The notes under the pieces are model-generated. The model saw only the letters and a list, made by a program, of their open reading frames with translations, had not been told where the DNA came from and made no database searches. Positions 56,824-64,000 of a stretch of 64,000 nt of DNA are shown here, piece by piece. The translations under genes and the position numbers were made by a program. Position 1 is the stretch's first letter. The number at the start of each line of letters is the position of its first letter. The DNA comes from Clostridiaceae bacterium. GTDB lineage: Bacteria > Bacillota > Clostridia > SK-Y3. The stretch covers positions 27,148 through 91,147 of the forward strand of contig JAAYHJ010000050.1 in NCBI GenBank assembly GCA_012735465.1. The letters are read 5' to 3'.

Positions 56824-57561
56824 ATGGATGATATTGAAAAACTAAGGTCAATCATCTCAGGAAGCTCAAACATTGTTTTTTTTGGCGGTGCCGGTGTATC
56901 TACCGAGAGCAATATACCGGATTTCCGCAGTGAAAAGGGCATATATCAAACCCAAAAAAATTATGGGTATAGGCCCGAAGTTATGTTAAGCCACAGTTTC
57001 TTTGAAACGCATCCAGAAGAGTTTTATGATTTTTATAAAAAACAAATGATTTTCAAGGATGCAAAGCCTAACAAAGCCCATCTGGCATTGGCGAAGCTGG
57101 AAAAAATGGGGAAACTAAAGGCAGTTATTACCCAAAACATAGATGGATTGCATCAAAAGGCGGGGAGCAAAAATGTGCTGGAGCTCCATGGCTCGGTCTA
57201 TCGTAATTACTGCATTAAATGCAAAAAGAGCTATAGCCTGGATTATGTTTTAAACAGTCCGGAGACAGTACCCAGGTGCAGTGATTGTGGCGGAATAGTA
57301 AGACCGGATGTGGTTCTTTATGAAGAACCGCTGGACAACAATGTTTTGGGAAGGGCACTTTACTATATTAACAATGCCGATGTATTGATTGTCGGTGGTA
57401 CATCACTGGTGGTTTATCCTGCAGCAGGGTTGATTCACTATTACAGGGGCAATAAACTGGTGCTTATTAATAAGTCGGATGTGGCTTTTGACGGAAAGAT
57501 CAATTTAATTATTAATGACAGCATTGGTAAGGTGCTGGGCGCTGTCGTGGATGGGATATAA
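56824..57561 (+). CDS. cobB: NAD-dependent protein deacylase (sirtuin)
   Basis: Removes acetyl or other acyl groups from lysines, using NAD+. The 245-aa sirtuin has GAGVSTESNIPDFRSEKG, TQNIDGLHQKAG, catalytic His122 in LELHGS, the zinc ligands CIKCKKSY and CSDCGG, VVLYEEPL and GGTSLVVYPAAGL. The ATG at 56824 follows AAGGAAGGTG; an in-frame GTG at 56815 overlaps that site. It is the last gene before a strong terminator, 14 bp after the response regulator, so it is in the same transcription unit as the kinase and regulator. Confidence 0.96.
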   Translation: MDDIEKLRSIISGSSNIVFFGGAGVSTESNIPDFRSEKGIYQTQKNYGYRPEVMLSHSFFETHPEEFYDFYKKQMIFKDAKPNKAHLALAKLEKMGKLKAVITQNIDGLHQKAGSKNVLELHGSVYRNYCIKCKKSYSLDYVLNSPETVPRCSDCGGIVRPDVVLYEEPLDNNVLGRALYYINNADVLIVGGTSLVVYPAAGLIHYYRGNKLVLINKSDVAFDGKINLIINDSIGKVLGAVVDGI

Positions 57562-57596
57562 CTAAATATCGAGACGGGTATATTTTTTTGTGATTA

Positions 57597-57641
57597 TGGC
57601 ACTTCCCTTATCCAAAAGATAAAGGGAAGTGCCAATATTTT
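57597..57641 (+). terminator. Terminator after the sirtuin gene
   Basis: TGGCACTTCCCTTATC pairs with GATAAAGGGAAGTGCCA with one bulge, loop CAAAA, then ATATTTTTG. Confidence 0.92.
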
Positions 57642-57661
57642 TGTAAAAAAGCAATAAGATA

Positions 57662-57690
57662 TTGACAAAGTAAATAAAGTTAATTATAAT
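57662..57690 (+). promoter_or_regulatory. Perfect-consensus promoter of the DUF6530/GIY-YIG pair
   Basis: TTGACA (57662-57667), exactly 17 bp, TATAAT (57685-57690). It is the only promoter in the window with both boxes perfect. Confidence 0.9.
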
Positions 57691-57699
57691 TAAAATATC

Positions 57700-57731
57700 T
57701 AGTAAATTAGTAATTTAGTAAATTAGTAATA
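57700..57731 (+). repeat. Four 8-bp tandem repeats at the transcript start
   Basis: TAGTAAAT, TAGTAATT, TAGTAAAT and TAGTAATA begin at 57700, 57708, 57716 and 57724. They start nine bases after the -10 box, thus at or just after the transcription start. Confidence 0.85.
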
Positions 57732-57763
57732 TAAGATGTTGTATTGATAAGGGGATGATAAAA

Positions 57764-58243
57764 TTGAAAATTCCTACTACATTGAAACACAAACCGGTTA
57801 TAGTATCCGAAAACTATGAAAATGTTGACGGCAGATATGCTTATAACTCAGATGCCAAGGGACTTTCATTGGGATTAGCACAGTGGAATGACCGGGGCAA
57901 GGTAGATATATCGGCTAAAGTATGGAGGCATACCGGTGAAAAATGGTCCAGACAGTCGGAAGAATTGCCTATTCACAGGGTGCTGGATTTGGCAATTCTA
58001 ATATGCAGAGCACAATTGTATTTTCGAGAGGCTTATAGGTATGAAAAATTGTATGATGTAAATAATCCGGTTATAGACAGGGTAGGGCTGCAGGGCGATG
58101 CTATGACGGTATCCGTATGCACCGATAATGAAAAAATAGACGAAGATATTAAACTATTTAACCAGATTCTTAGTAATGACGGGGAAATTATAGGGGAACG
58201 TCTTAAGACTTTGTCAAGGATATTAAAGGAAATGGGATATTGA
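57764..58243 (+). CDS. DUF6530-like small soluble protein
   Basis: A 159-aa protein without signal peptide or membrane segment. KIPTTLKHKPVIVSENYENV at the start and GLSLGLAQWNDRGKVDISAK are, from memory, characteristic of DUF6530; the function is unknown. I choose TTG at 57764, placed 6-8 nt after AAGGGGATG; an ATG at 57755 would overlap that site. It ends inside or next to the start of the GIY-YIG-like gene. Confidence 0.75.
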   Translation: MKIPTTLKHKPVIVSENYENVDGRYAYNSDAKGLSLGLAQWNDRGKVDISAKVWRHTGEKWSRQSEELPIHRVLDLAILICRAQLYFREAYRYEKLYDVNNPVIDRVGLQGDAMTVSVCTDNEKIDEDIKLFNQILSNDGEIIGERLKTLSRILKEMGY

Positions 58244-58245
58244 CT

Positions 58246-58602
58246 ATGGATAGAAGAAAACAGCTAAAGGGAATGTATAAGAGTATGAAGCCCGACATGG
58301 GAGTGTTTATAGTTAAATCTAATTTAGGTAATAAATGCCACATAGAAGGGACTCAAAATTTAAAAGGCGCCATGAACAGTACAAGATTCAAATTAAACCT
58401 TGGCAGCCATCCAAATAAAGAGCTTCAAAAAGAATGGAAGGAACAAGGGGAGTCAGCTTTTTCCATTGAGGTACTTGAGTATCTTAAATATGATGAGGAT
58501 GAATCAAAGACCGATTATGGGGAAGAATTGGATATATTAAAGATGGTTTGGCAAGAGAATTTATCGCAAAAGGGCATTAAATTCTATAAAAGTACCATAT
58601 AA
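58246..58602 (+). CDS. Degenerate GIY-YIG-family protein
   Basis: A 118-aa protein related to the GIY-YIG nuclease fold: GVFIVKSNLGNKCHIEGTQN in place of GIY...YIG, then NSTRFKLNLGSHPNKELQKE and FSIEVLEYL. The YIG tyrosine is replaced by His and the glycine by Glu, so nuclease activity is doubtful; similar proteins occur widely in Firmicutes as GIY-YIG nuclease family members. TTG at 58240 overlaps the stop of the preceding gene and has AAAGGA at good distance; ATG at 58246 is the other option. The pair is co-transcribed and ends at a terminator. Confidence 0.7.
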   Translation: MDRRKQLKGMYKSMKPDMGVFIVKSNLGNKCHIEGTQNLKGAMNSTRFKLNLGSHPNKELQKEWKEQGESAFSIEVLEYLKYDEDESKTDYGEELDILKMVWQENLSQKGIKFYKSTI

Positions 58603-58607
58603 GGAAT

Positions 58608-58652
58608 AAATCCCTCCTAACTAATGATTGACATGCAAGTTAGGAGGGATTT
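58608..58652. terminator. Bidirectional terminator between GIY-YIG-like and stalk-domain genes
   Basis: AAATCCCTCCTAACT and AGTTAGGAGGGATTT form a perfect 15-bp stem with a 15-nt loop between convergent genes. Confidence 0.88.
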
Positions 58653-58662
58653 CATATATTAC

Positions 58663-59796
58663 TTATTTATTCTGGTTGTCTAAGAATCTGTCAAAGAATC
58701 CGTATTTACTGTCAAAGTTCAATTTAACGGTGGGATATCCTGCAACATAGGGAGCTATGTCATAAGGATTAAAGTAAAATGCAATGCCGTCTTCCTCCAA
58801 GTAAAAGCCTGCATTTTCAATTTCTTTTGCGACCGTATCCTTTGCGTCTTCAAAATAATATTCCGGTCTTTCGTCTATATCCTTTGTAAATGCCTCAATA
58901 ACCATAGCTTTTATTTCATCCTGGGGCTTATCAAAAATATCAGTAAGCGCAAGTTCTTTGCCGTTTTTCAAATCATAAGTAACCGAAGACTGGGTTGAAT
59001 TTGGATGAGCTCCGCCGGTCCACCATGTAAGCATATTTACTATGGAAAGGATATCATTACGGTCGTAAGTTATATCAAATTTTTGCGTGACTTCATAAGG
59101 CAGGTGGTAAGCCAGCATTTCCGGCTCTTTTAAAAGCACATCGTTATAAAATTCCTTTATACTTGGAATATATTCTTCTTTTAAACTTTCAAATCTTTTT
59201 TGTGCATCTGATTTTAAGGTTTCATTTAACTGGTCAATATAAGGATTATTCTTATCGTTTCTTATTTGAGGATATGAAACACTTACCTTTAATAATTCAT
59301 GTTGACCATCGTCAGATTTTATTTTTTCTGTTATGTAATGGTCTGAAATATAATGTTCTTTTTGTGCGCTTTTAATATAAACCGTTTTGGTTTCACCGTC
59401 CCAGGTAACTTCTGCTCCAAATCCTTCGCTGATTGCTCTTACAGGGACCAGGGTTCTGCTGTTTACAAGGATGGCAGGTGAATCCAGGGGTTTTGCTTCG
59501 CCATTAACATACATTTCATTACTGCCTATTGAAAGGGTTATCGTCTGGAAACGCTTTGTTGCCACAACGGTTTGTGTTTCACCAATCCAGTCAACATCGG
59601 CATATAATGCATTTAAGATGGAACGGAAGGGAACCATTACGCGGCTGTTTACCAGGATTGGAGGTTGATCGCTTTCCAAAGGTAAACCGTCCACTATGAC
59701 TTTTATTTCGCTTGTTTCCTGGGCGCAGCCTTGTTCAAAGGGAAAACCGGCAAATATAATCATCATGGCCAGGATAATAATAACTGTTTTTTTCAT
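58663..59796 (-). CDS. Exported stalk-domain protein with DUF4163/DUF3298-like C-terminus
   Basis: A 377-aa secreted protein: signal peptide, two copper-amine-oxidase N-like stalk repeats (ILVNSRVMVPFRSI and ILVNSRTLVPVRAI; about residues 30-140), then a DUF4163/DUF3298-like part with VNMLTWWTGGAHPNSTQSS and KELALTDIFDKP. The C-terminal fold occurs in RsiV, the lysozyme-sensing anti-sigma factor, but no cytoplasmic anti-sigma helix is present. AAGGAG lies rather far (about 13 nt) before the ATG at 59796. A role in the cell wall is likely; the ligand is unknown. Confidence 0.85.
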   Translation of the reverse strand: MKKTVIIILAMMIIFAGFPFEQGCAQETSEIKVIVDGLPLESDQPPILVNSRVMVPFRSILNALYADVDWIGETQTVVATKRFQTITLSIGSNEMYVNGEAKPLDSPAILVNSRTLVPVRAISEGFGAEVTWDGETKTVYIKSAQKEHYISDHYITEKIKSDDGQHELLKVSVSYPQIRNDKNNPYIDQLNETLKSDAQKRFESLKEEYIPSIKEFYNDVLLKEPEMLAYHLPYEVTQKFDITYDRNDILSIVNMLTWWTGGAHPNSTQSSVTYDLKNGKELALTDIFDKPQDEIKAMVIEAFTKDIDERPEYYFEDAKDTVAKEIENAGFYLEEDGIAFYFNPYDIAPYVAGYPTVKLNFDSKYGFFDRFLDNQNK

Positions 59797-59957
59797 TTTG
59801 AATAAACATCTCCTTTTTTATTTTTATTTTATAATATTAGCCATGTTTTTTACAATATATTTAAAATATTTAAAATAACTGAAATGAGTACTTCTTTTAT
59901 TGCTGAGGATTTGGTAGAATTAATTTATGTAGATTAATTATTGCAAGGAGCGGTTTT

Positions 59958-61118
59958 ATGGTTAAGTTGAACAAAACAAAGTTTTTCCCCATTTGTAGTT
60001 TGCTGGTAGCCACCTGTTTACTGTTTTTTTCATTTAATATTAATATCACTTCTGCTACAGTGGATACCTTTTCAGAAACCGAACAAAAACTGGCGGATAT
60101 TTCCGAGGAAGAAAAAAACATACTCCAAAACCTCTTTGCCATGGAAAAGGAAATAGAAGAACTGGAAAGAAATCAGAAAGCTCTTGAGGAGGAAGAAGAA
60201 GCAATTAAAGTAGAAATAAAAGAACTTGAATTTGTAATTAAAGATGAAGAAAAGAATTATGAGGAAAAAAAAGATATCTTAAAGCAGGTACTCAGGAGCT
60301 ATCAAAGGGGTGGAGCGATTTCATACATGGAAATCTTGCTCGACTCGGATAATTTGAAAGAATTTCTTGACAGGATAAATATATTGTTGGATCTTACCCG
60401 CAATACAAAAAGACTCTTGGAATCCATAGCGGAAAGCAGGGACAAGTTATTGGCAGAAAAAGAGGCTCTGGGAGAAAAATTAAATTTGCTGGAGGAAAAC
60501 CATAAAAAAGTAGAAGAAATGCTGGCGCAAAAAAGGCAGTTAAAAGAAAAGAATGAGAAATACCTGGCTTCTCTTAAGGACCAAAGGGCATATTATGAGA
60601 ATTACCTGGATGAATTGCGGCAGGAGTGGAATACGCTCAGGATTTTGTTCTCAAATATTGCCAAGGAGTTTTCCAGCATGATGGAAGAAGAAAAAATTCC
60701 GCTTGATGCGATTAAAATGTCTTTTTCTTTATTTGAAATTAAGGGTTCAATAGCCGAAAAGGTTTTTAATGATGCTGCTACGCAAAATCCCCGCCTCTCC
60801 GGAATGGTTTTTAACTTTTACCCTGGAAAAGTTGATATAGAAATCCCGGATAAGAAATTTGTTTTAACAGGAACATTTACAATCCAGAATGGGCATATTT
60901 TGCAGTTTGAGGCGGAAGAAGGAAGCTTTTACGGGATACCCTTGGGAGCTTCAGCTGTAAAAGAATTATTCCTGGAAGGATATCCTACACTGGACTTTAA
61001 GCCATTTCTAGGAAATTATTCCTTGGATTCTTTAAGGATACTTGAAGATGAATTGGAATTTATTATTAAGCCGGCTATATTCAGAAATGATAACAAAGGG
61101 GGCGCTGCAAATGATTGA
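59958..61118 (+). CDS. Secreted coiled-coil protein of an FtsEX-like operon
   Basis: A 386-aa protein with an N-terminal signal/anchor (LLVATCLLFFSFNINIT), a long coiled coil (about residues 38-225; GGAISYMEILLDSDNLKEFL in the middle is the PcsB/EnvC-like hinge) and a C-terminal beta-rich domain of about 150 residues (FNFYPGKVDIEIPDKKFVLT). The coiled coil resembles EnvC/PcsB-type FtsX partners, but no CHAP, NlpC/P60 or M23 peptidase motif is seen. AGGAGCGG precedes the ATG. The ATPase gene overlaps its last 8 bp, which supports a functional link with the transporter-like complex. Confidence 0.8.
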   Translation: MVKLNKTKFFPICSLLVATCLLFFSFNINITSATVDTFSETEQKLADISEEEKNILQNLFAMEKEIEELERNQKALEEEEEAIKVEIKELEFVIKDEEKNYEEKKDILKQVLRSYQRGGAISYMEILLDSDNLKEFLDRINILLDLTRNTKRLLESIAESRDKLLAEKEALGEKLNLLEENHKKVEEMLAQKRQLKEKNEKYLASLKDQRAYYENYLDELRQEWNTLRILFSNIAKEFSSMMEEEKIPLDAIKMSFSLFEIKGSIAEKVFNDAATQNPRLSGMVFNFYPGKVDIEIPDKKFVLTGTFTIQNGHILQFEAEEGSFYGIPLGASAVKELFLEGYPTLDFKPFLGNYSLDSLRILEDELEFIIKPAIFRNDNKGGAAND

Positions 61119-61779
61119 AGCAATAGGAGTGGGCCTGACGTATCCGGACGGAACTACGGCTTTAAAAGGAATCGACCTGCAGATTGCATCCGGTGAGGTG
61201 GTATATATAACCGGTCCCAGCGGGTCCGGCAAAACCAGTTTATTAAAACTTTTAATGGGAATGGAGTATCCCACGGAGGGCAGTTTAAAAGTGCTGGGAC
61301 AGGCTATTGCTGAAGGCCAGGAGTCGGGGATCAGGAAACTAAGGCAGGTGATAGGGCCGGTTTTTCAGGAATTTAAACTGATCAGGGGAAGAACGGCCAT
61401 GGAAAATGTAATGTTAGGCCTGCGCTTCCTTGATTTTACCCCCGGTAAGGCAAAACAAAGGGCCTATGAAGCTCTTGTCAAGGTAGGGCTGGAGCATAAG
61501 GCGTTTTCACCGGTGGAAAACCTGTCCTGGGGGCAGTGCCAGAGAGTAGCCATAGCCCGTGCAATAGCAAGAAAGCCCGTACTGATCCTGGCAGATGAAC
61601 CTACAGGAAATTTGGATAGGGAAAATGCTATAAATATATTAAACCTTCTGACCGAAGCAAAAGAAAAAGAAACAACGGTTCTTATTACTACCCATGCAAC
61701 CCACTTTATTGAAGGCAAAAAAAACAGTATGCTTATACGCATGTATAGGGGAAACATTTGCTGTGAAAGGCTGGGGTGA
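61111..61779 (+). CDS. FtsE-like ABC ATPase
   Basis: A 222-aa ATPase of the FtsE/MacB group. Walker A is GPSGSGKTS, Walker B VLILADEPTGNLD and H-loop ITTHATHFIEG. The signature reads LSWGQCQRVAIARAI, with Trp in place of the first Gly of LSGGQ, which is unusual. I place the start at the ATG at 61111 (AAAGGGGG upstream); the in-frame ATG at 61042 lies within the previous gene and has none. With the next gene it forms the FtsEX pair, which gates peptidoglycan hydrolases rather than transporting a substrate. Confidence 0.88.
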   Translation: MIEAIGVGLTYPDGTTALKGIDLQIASGEVVYITGPSGSGKTSLLKLLMGMEYPTEGSLKVLGQAIAEGQESGIRKLRQVIGPVFQEFKLIRGRTAMENVMLGLRFLDFTPGKAKQRAYEALVKVGLEHKAFSPVENLSWGQCQRVAIARAIARKPVLILADEPTGNLDRENAINILNLLTEAKEKETTVLITTHATHFIEGKKNSMLIRMYRGNICCERLG

Positions 61780-61784
61780 GCATT

Positions 61785-62672
61785 ATGAGAAAAATTATTT
61801 ATAACATGGGCTATTTTTTTGCTGAATCAAAAAAAATTATTCAGTCAAACCTGATGTCAAATGTATTGACAGTAATCAGCATAGGTCTGATATTTTTTAT
61901 TTTTTCAATGGTTATCACAGGCTTGAAAATCAGCAACCGGATGATGGAGATCATTCAAAAAGACGCAGAAATTCAGATTCATTATGATGATAAAATGTCT
62001 GATGATAAGGTTGAGGAGTTACTTGAGAGAATAAAGGGTTTGGATGGAGTGCTTGACACATGGATAGTTGATGAAGAGGAAGCCTATAGAAGGATGGAGG
62101 ATGTACTGGGTAAGGAAGCCGATATACTTAAACTGTTTGATGAAAACCCTTTTAGTCCTTTCATTGAGGCTAAGATTGATCTTGCATATATGGATTCTGT
62201 TTTTAATAAGCTTGAGCACCTGGAAGGTGTTCAATATATAAGGGACAACCGTGAGATATTGGAACGAATTAAAAATATTTCAGGGATACTTGGCATTTTA
62301 GGTAGCCTGATTGCAGCTGCGGTGGCTGTTTCTACATTTATTACCGTTTCCCATATCATAAGGCAGGGCATATATAACAACAGGGAACAGATAAACACCC
62401 TCCGGCTCTTGGGTGCACCCGAGCCGTTTATTGGGTTTCCGTTCATGCTGGAAGGCCTTATACTAACCCTGGCCGGGGGATTACTGACCGCAATCCTGAC
62501 GGTATTTTCCATAAACGGCTTTTATTCCCTTGTAGCCACTCCGCTGCCTTTTATTCCGCTACCGCCTCGTGAACATCTAATTGAGTTTATGATTCTTGTA
62601 ATTACCTGCCTGAGTGCAATTTTAGGAATAGGGGGCAGTTTATTTGGCATATCATCAGCGAGAAAAAGCTAA
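61785..62672 (+). CDS. FtsX-like membrane protein
   Basis: A 295-aa protein with the FtsX layout: one N-terminal helix (MSNVLTVISIGLIFFIFSM), an extracellular domain of about 120 residues (AEIQIHYDDKMSDDKVEELL) and three C-terminal helices with IYNNREQINTLRLLGA between the first two. FtsX passes the ATPase's motion to an extracellular coiled-coil activator, here probably the protein encoded at 59958. The ATG at 61785 follows GGGGTGAG; the GTG at 61776 is less likely. Confidence 0.9.
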   Translation: MRKIIYNMGYFFAESKKIIQSNLMSNVLTVISIGLIFFIFSMVITGLKISNRMMEIIQKDAEIQIHYDDKMSDDKVEELLERIKGLDGVLDTWIVDEEEAYRRMEDVLGKEADILKLFDENPFSPFIEAKIDLAYMDSVFNKLEHLEGVQYIRDNREILERIKNISGILGILGSLIAAAVAVSTFITVSHIIRQGIYNNREQINTLRLLGAPEPFIGFPFMLEGLILTLAGGLLTAILTVFSINGFYSLVATPLPFIPLPPREHLIEFMILVITCLSAILGIGGSLFGISSARKS

Positions 62673-62720
62673 TTAAATTTAACAGGTGCCAGGCAAGCTA
62701 CTATGCAATTATTTAACGGT

Positions 62721-62749
62721 TTGATATAATTTAAACTTAACAATAAAAT
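62721..62749 (+). promoter_or_regulatory. Possible promoter of the LOG-family gene
   Basis: TTGATA (62721-62726), a 17-bp spacer and TAAAAT (62744-62749). Plausible but in very AT-rich sequence. Confidence 0.35.
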
Positions 62750-62772
62750 AATTTTGAATGGAGGAAGAGTTG

Positions 62773-63351
62773 GTGCCAGAACTTATAAAGAGAATTTGTG
62801 TTTTTTGTGGGTCAAGTTATGGTAAAAATGTAGAATATAGGGAAAAGGCTAAGGAGCTGGGCAGTGTAATTGCTGAATACGGAATTGAATTAATATATGG
62901 AGCGAGCAATGTTGGCTTGATGGGGGAAATCGCACGCTCAGTTCTAAAGAATAAGGGCCGGGTAATAGGAATAATTCCTAAAAAAATATACGATATGGTT
63001 GAGCATATTGAACTTACAGGACTTCATATAGTTGAAGGTATGCATGAAAGAAAAGCCATGATGTACGAAATGTCCGATGCCTTTATTGCATTACCGGGCG
63101 GTATTGGGACAATTGAAGAGCTTACCGAAGCCTTTACATGGCAACAGCTCGGTTATCATTCTAAGCCGGTGGGGTTAATCAATGTTAATGGTTATTTTGA
63201 TAAATTTATTGGATTTTTAGACCATATGACAAGTGAAGGTTTTCTTAAGGAAGAACATAGGAACAGGCTTATCATTGATGATGATCCTGTACAAATTATA
63301 AGAAAGATGATGACCTATAATGCAAAATATATTGATAAATATATTAATTAA
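62773..63351 (+). CDS. LOG-family protein (cytokinin riboside monophosphate phosphoribohydrolase type)
   Basis: A 192-aa Rossmann-fold enzyme of the TIGR00730/LOG family, which releases a base from nucleoside 5'-monophosphates. CVFCGSSYG, LIYGASNVGLMGEIA and the signature PGGIGTIEELTEAFTWQQLG with catalytic residues are present. The GTG at 62773 lies 7 nt after GGAGGAAG; the in-frame ATG at 62758 overlaps that site. The bacterial role is probably nucleotide salvage or removal of damaged nucleotides. Confidence 0.9.
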   Translation: MPELIKRICVFCGSSYGKNVEYREKAKELGSVIAEYGIELIYGASNVGLMGEIARSVLKNKGRVIGIIPKKIYDMVEHIELTGLHIVEGMHERKAMMYEMSDAFIALPGGIGTIEELTEAFTWQQLGYHSKPVGLINVNGYFDKFIGFLDHMTSEGFLKEEHRNRLIIDDDPVQIIRKMMTYNAKYIDKYIN

Positions 63352-63362
63352 AAATTAAAATT

Positions 63363-63398
63363 GTGGTGACAGGTGCCGGAAAATGTTCCTGTTACCAC
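63363..63398. terminator. Hairpin between the LOG and hemerythrin genes
   Basis: GTGGTGACAGG and CCTGTTACCAC pair over 11 bp (one G-T pair) with a 14-nt loop, between two convergent genes. T runs are weak on both sides. Confidence 0.6.
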
Positions 63399-63431
63399 TT
63401 ATATTAAAGCAATTAAATAATATGAACTAAT

Positions 63432-63854
63432 TTAGCCTAAAAATATGCCTTTTTCCCTGAATTCATCAGCATATCTCCGGTCGGAAAACAATATATGGGT
63501 GCTGATCCACTGGGATAAAAAGTCAAGTATCTCCAATATGGTTTTTTGCTGGTTGTCGTCTATTTCATTGGGGGATATGCTGCTGATTTTGTTAATATAA
63601 AAATTATGTTCAATTATTTGATTGTTTATGTTTGAATATGAATACTTTTCCATGAGCTTTTCTTCATATTCAAAATGATACCTGGTATAATCGAGAAGTT
63701 CATCTATGATGGCCATAATGTCATCATACAGATCAAAACGATCCTCTGACATTGCAATATCATAGGCGCGATTCCCGATTTCAAATAACTTTTTATGTTG
63801 CGCATCTATTTCCGGTATACCCAGTTTATAGCGTTCTTTCCATTGAAATGCCAT
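63432..63854 (-). CDS. Bacteriohemerythrin with one ligand changed
   Basis: A 140-aa four-helix diiron protein that binds oxygen or senses it. Ligands are His20 (IDAQHKKLF), His60 and Glu64 (YHFEYEEKLM), His83 (IIEHNFYI), His120 and Asp125 (STHILFSDRRYAD). In the usual H-x3-H pair of helix 3 the first His is Gln79 here, so one of the five histidines is missing. GGAGGAGGG precedes the ATG. Cytosolic; probably oxygen protection in an anaerobe. Confidence 0.93.
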   Translation of the reverse strand: MAFQWKERYKLGIPEIDAQHKKLFEIGNRAYDIAMSEDRFDLYDDIMAIIDELLDYTRYHFEYEEKLMEKYSYSNINNQIIEHNFYINKISSISPNEIDDNQQKTILEILDFLSQWISTHILFSDRRYADEFREKGIFLG

Positions 63855-64000
63855 TACTTACCCTCCTCCATTTACGGTGGTTGTTCTTATTGTTACATAT
63901 ATACCAATTTGAAGAGGTATTAAACAATCTTTTTAAATTTATTATAAATTAATTGCATTTGTATTGCTTTGGAATCATCAAGGACAATTGGACCATTGAA

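Overview
The window is a chromosomal segment from a low-to-middle GC, anaerobic, endospore-forming member of the Clostridia. Sporulation genes (spoIVB followed directly by spo0A, a PdaA-type deacetylase), strong AAAGGAGG ribosome binding sites, TTG/GTG starts, a CIRCE-controlled groESL and large secreted plant-polysaccharide hydrolases point to a plant-fibre degrader, perhaps in or near Clostridium cluster III. That placement is an inference; no rRNA is present. I see no prophage, transposase, integrase or CRISPR array.

Layout. 1-3340: end of an arginase-fold gene, then (minus strand) groEL, groES and a CmpB-like membrane protein gene behind one CIRCE promoter. 3495-8946: a GH95 alpha-L-fucosidase with many accessory modules. 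9076-16101: a five-gene branched-chain-amino-acid-type ABC importer followed by a creatininase-family amidohydrolase and an L-asparaginase, probably an amide or amino-acid uptake and hydrolysis locus. 16202-19602: tRNA-Leu(CAA), aroC, and an ECF sigma factor with a membrane anti-sigma factor. 19731-23823: small DUF3006-like protein, polA, coaE, lytic transglycosylase. 23880-30866: a five-gene cluster joining an ABC exporter to a MoxR ATPase and two large membrane proteins. 31573-33966: GH10 xylanase. 33970-40333: PHP phosphatase, frameshifted M18 aminopeptidase, polysaccharide deacetylase, and an NfeD-FloA membrane-domain operon. 40472-42709: spoIVB and spo0A. 42774-47873: very large GH3 enzyme on the minus strand, then 1.3 kb with no supported gene. 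49205-57641: macrodomain protein, GntR/YtrA regulator with its ABC transporter, a secreted protein, a second ABC transporter with its two-component system, and a sirtuin. 57662-58652: DUF6530-like and degenerate GIY-YIG gene pair behind a perfect-consensus promoter. 58663-63854: stalk-domain protein, an FtsEX-like operon led by a secreted coiled-coil protein, a LOG-family gene and a bacteriohemerythrin.

How parts work together. The three secreted glycosidases (GH95, GH10, GH3) lie far apart and on both strands, yet all end in the same module of about 105 residues and lack dockerins, SLH domains or LPXTG motifs; this module is the best candidate here for a shared surface or secretion tag. The other most notable points are a membrane protein gene inside the heat-shock groESL unit, an FtsEX operon whose coiled-coil partner has no visible peptidase domain, a MoxR operon without the usual DUF58/VWA partner, several palindromic or tandem-repeat promoter elements (liv, spo0A, pdaA, ytrA, DUF6530), and a one-base frameshift in a poly-A run of the M18 gene.
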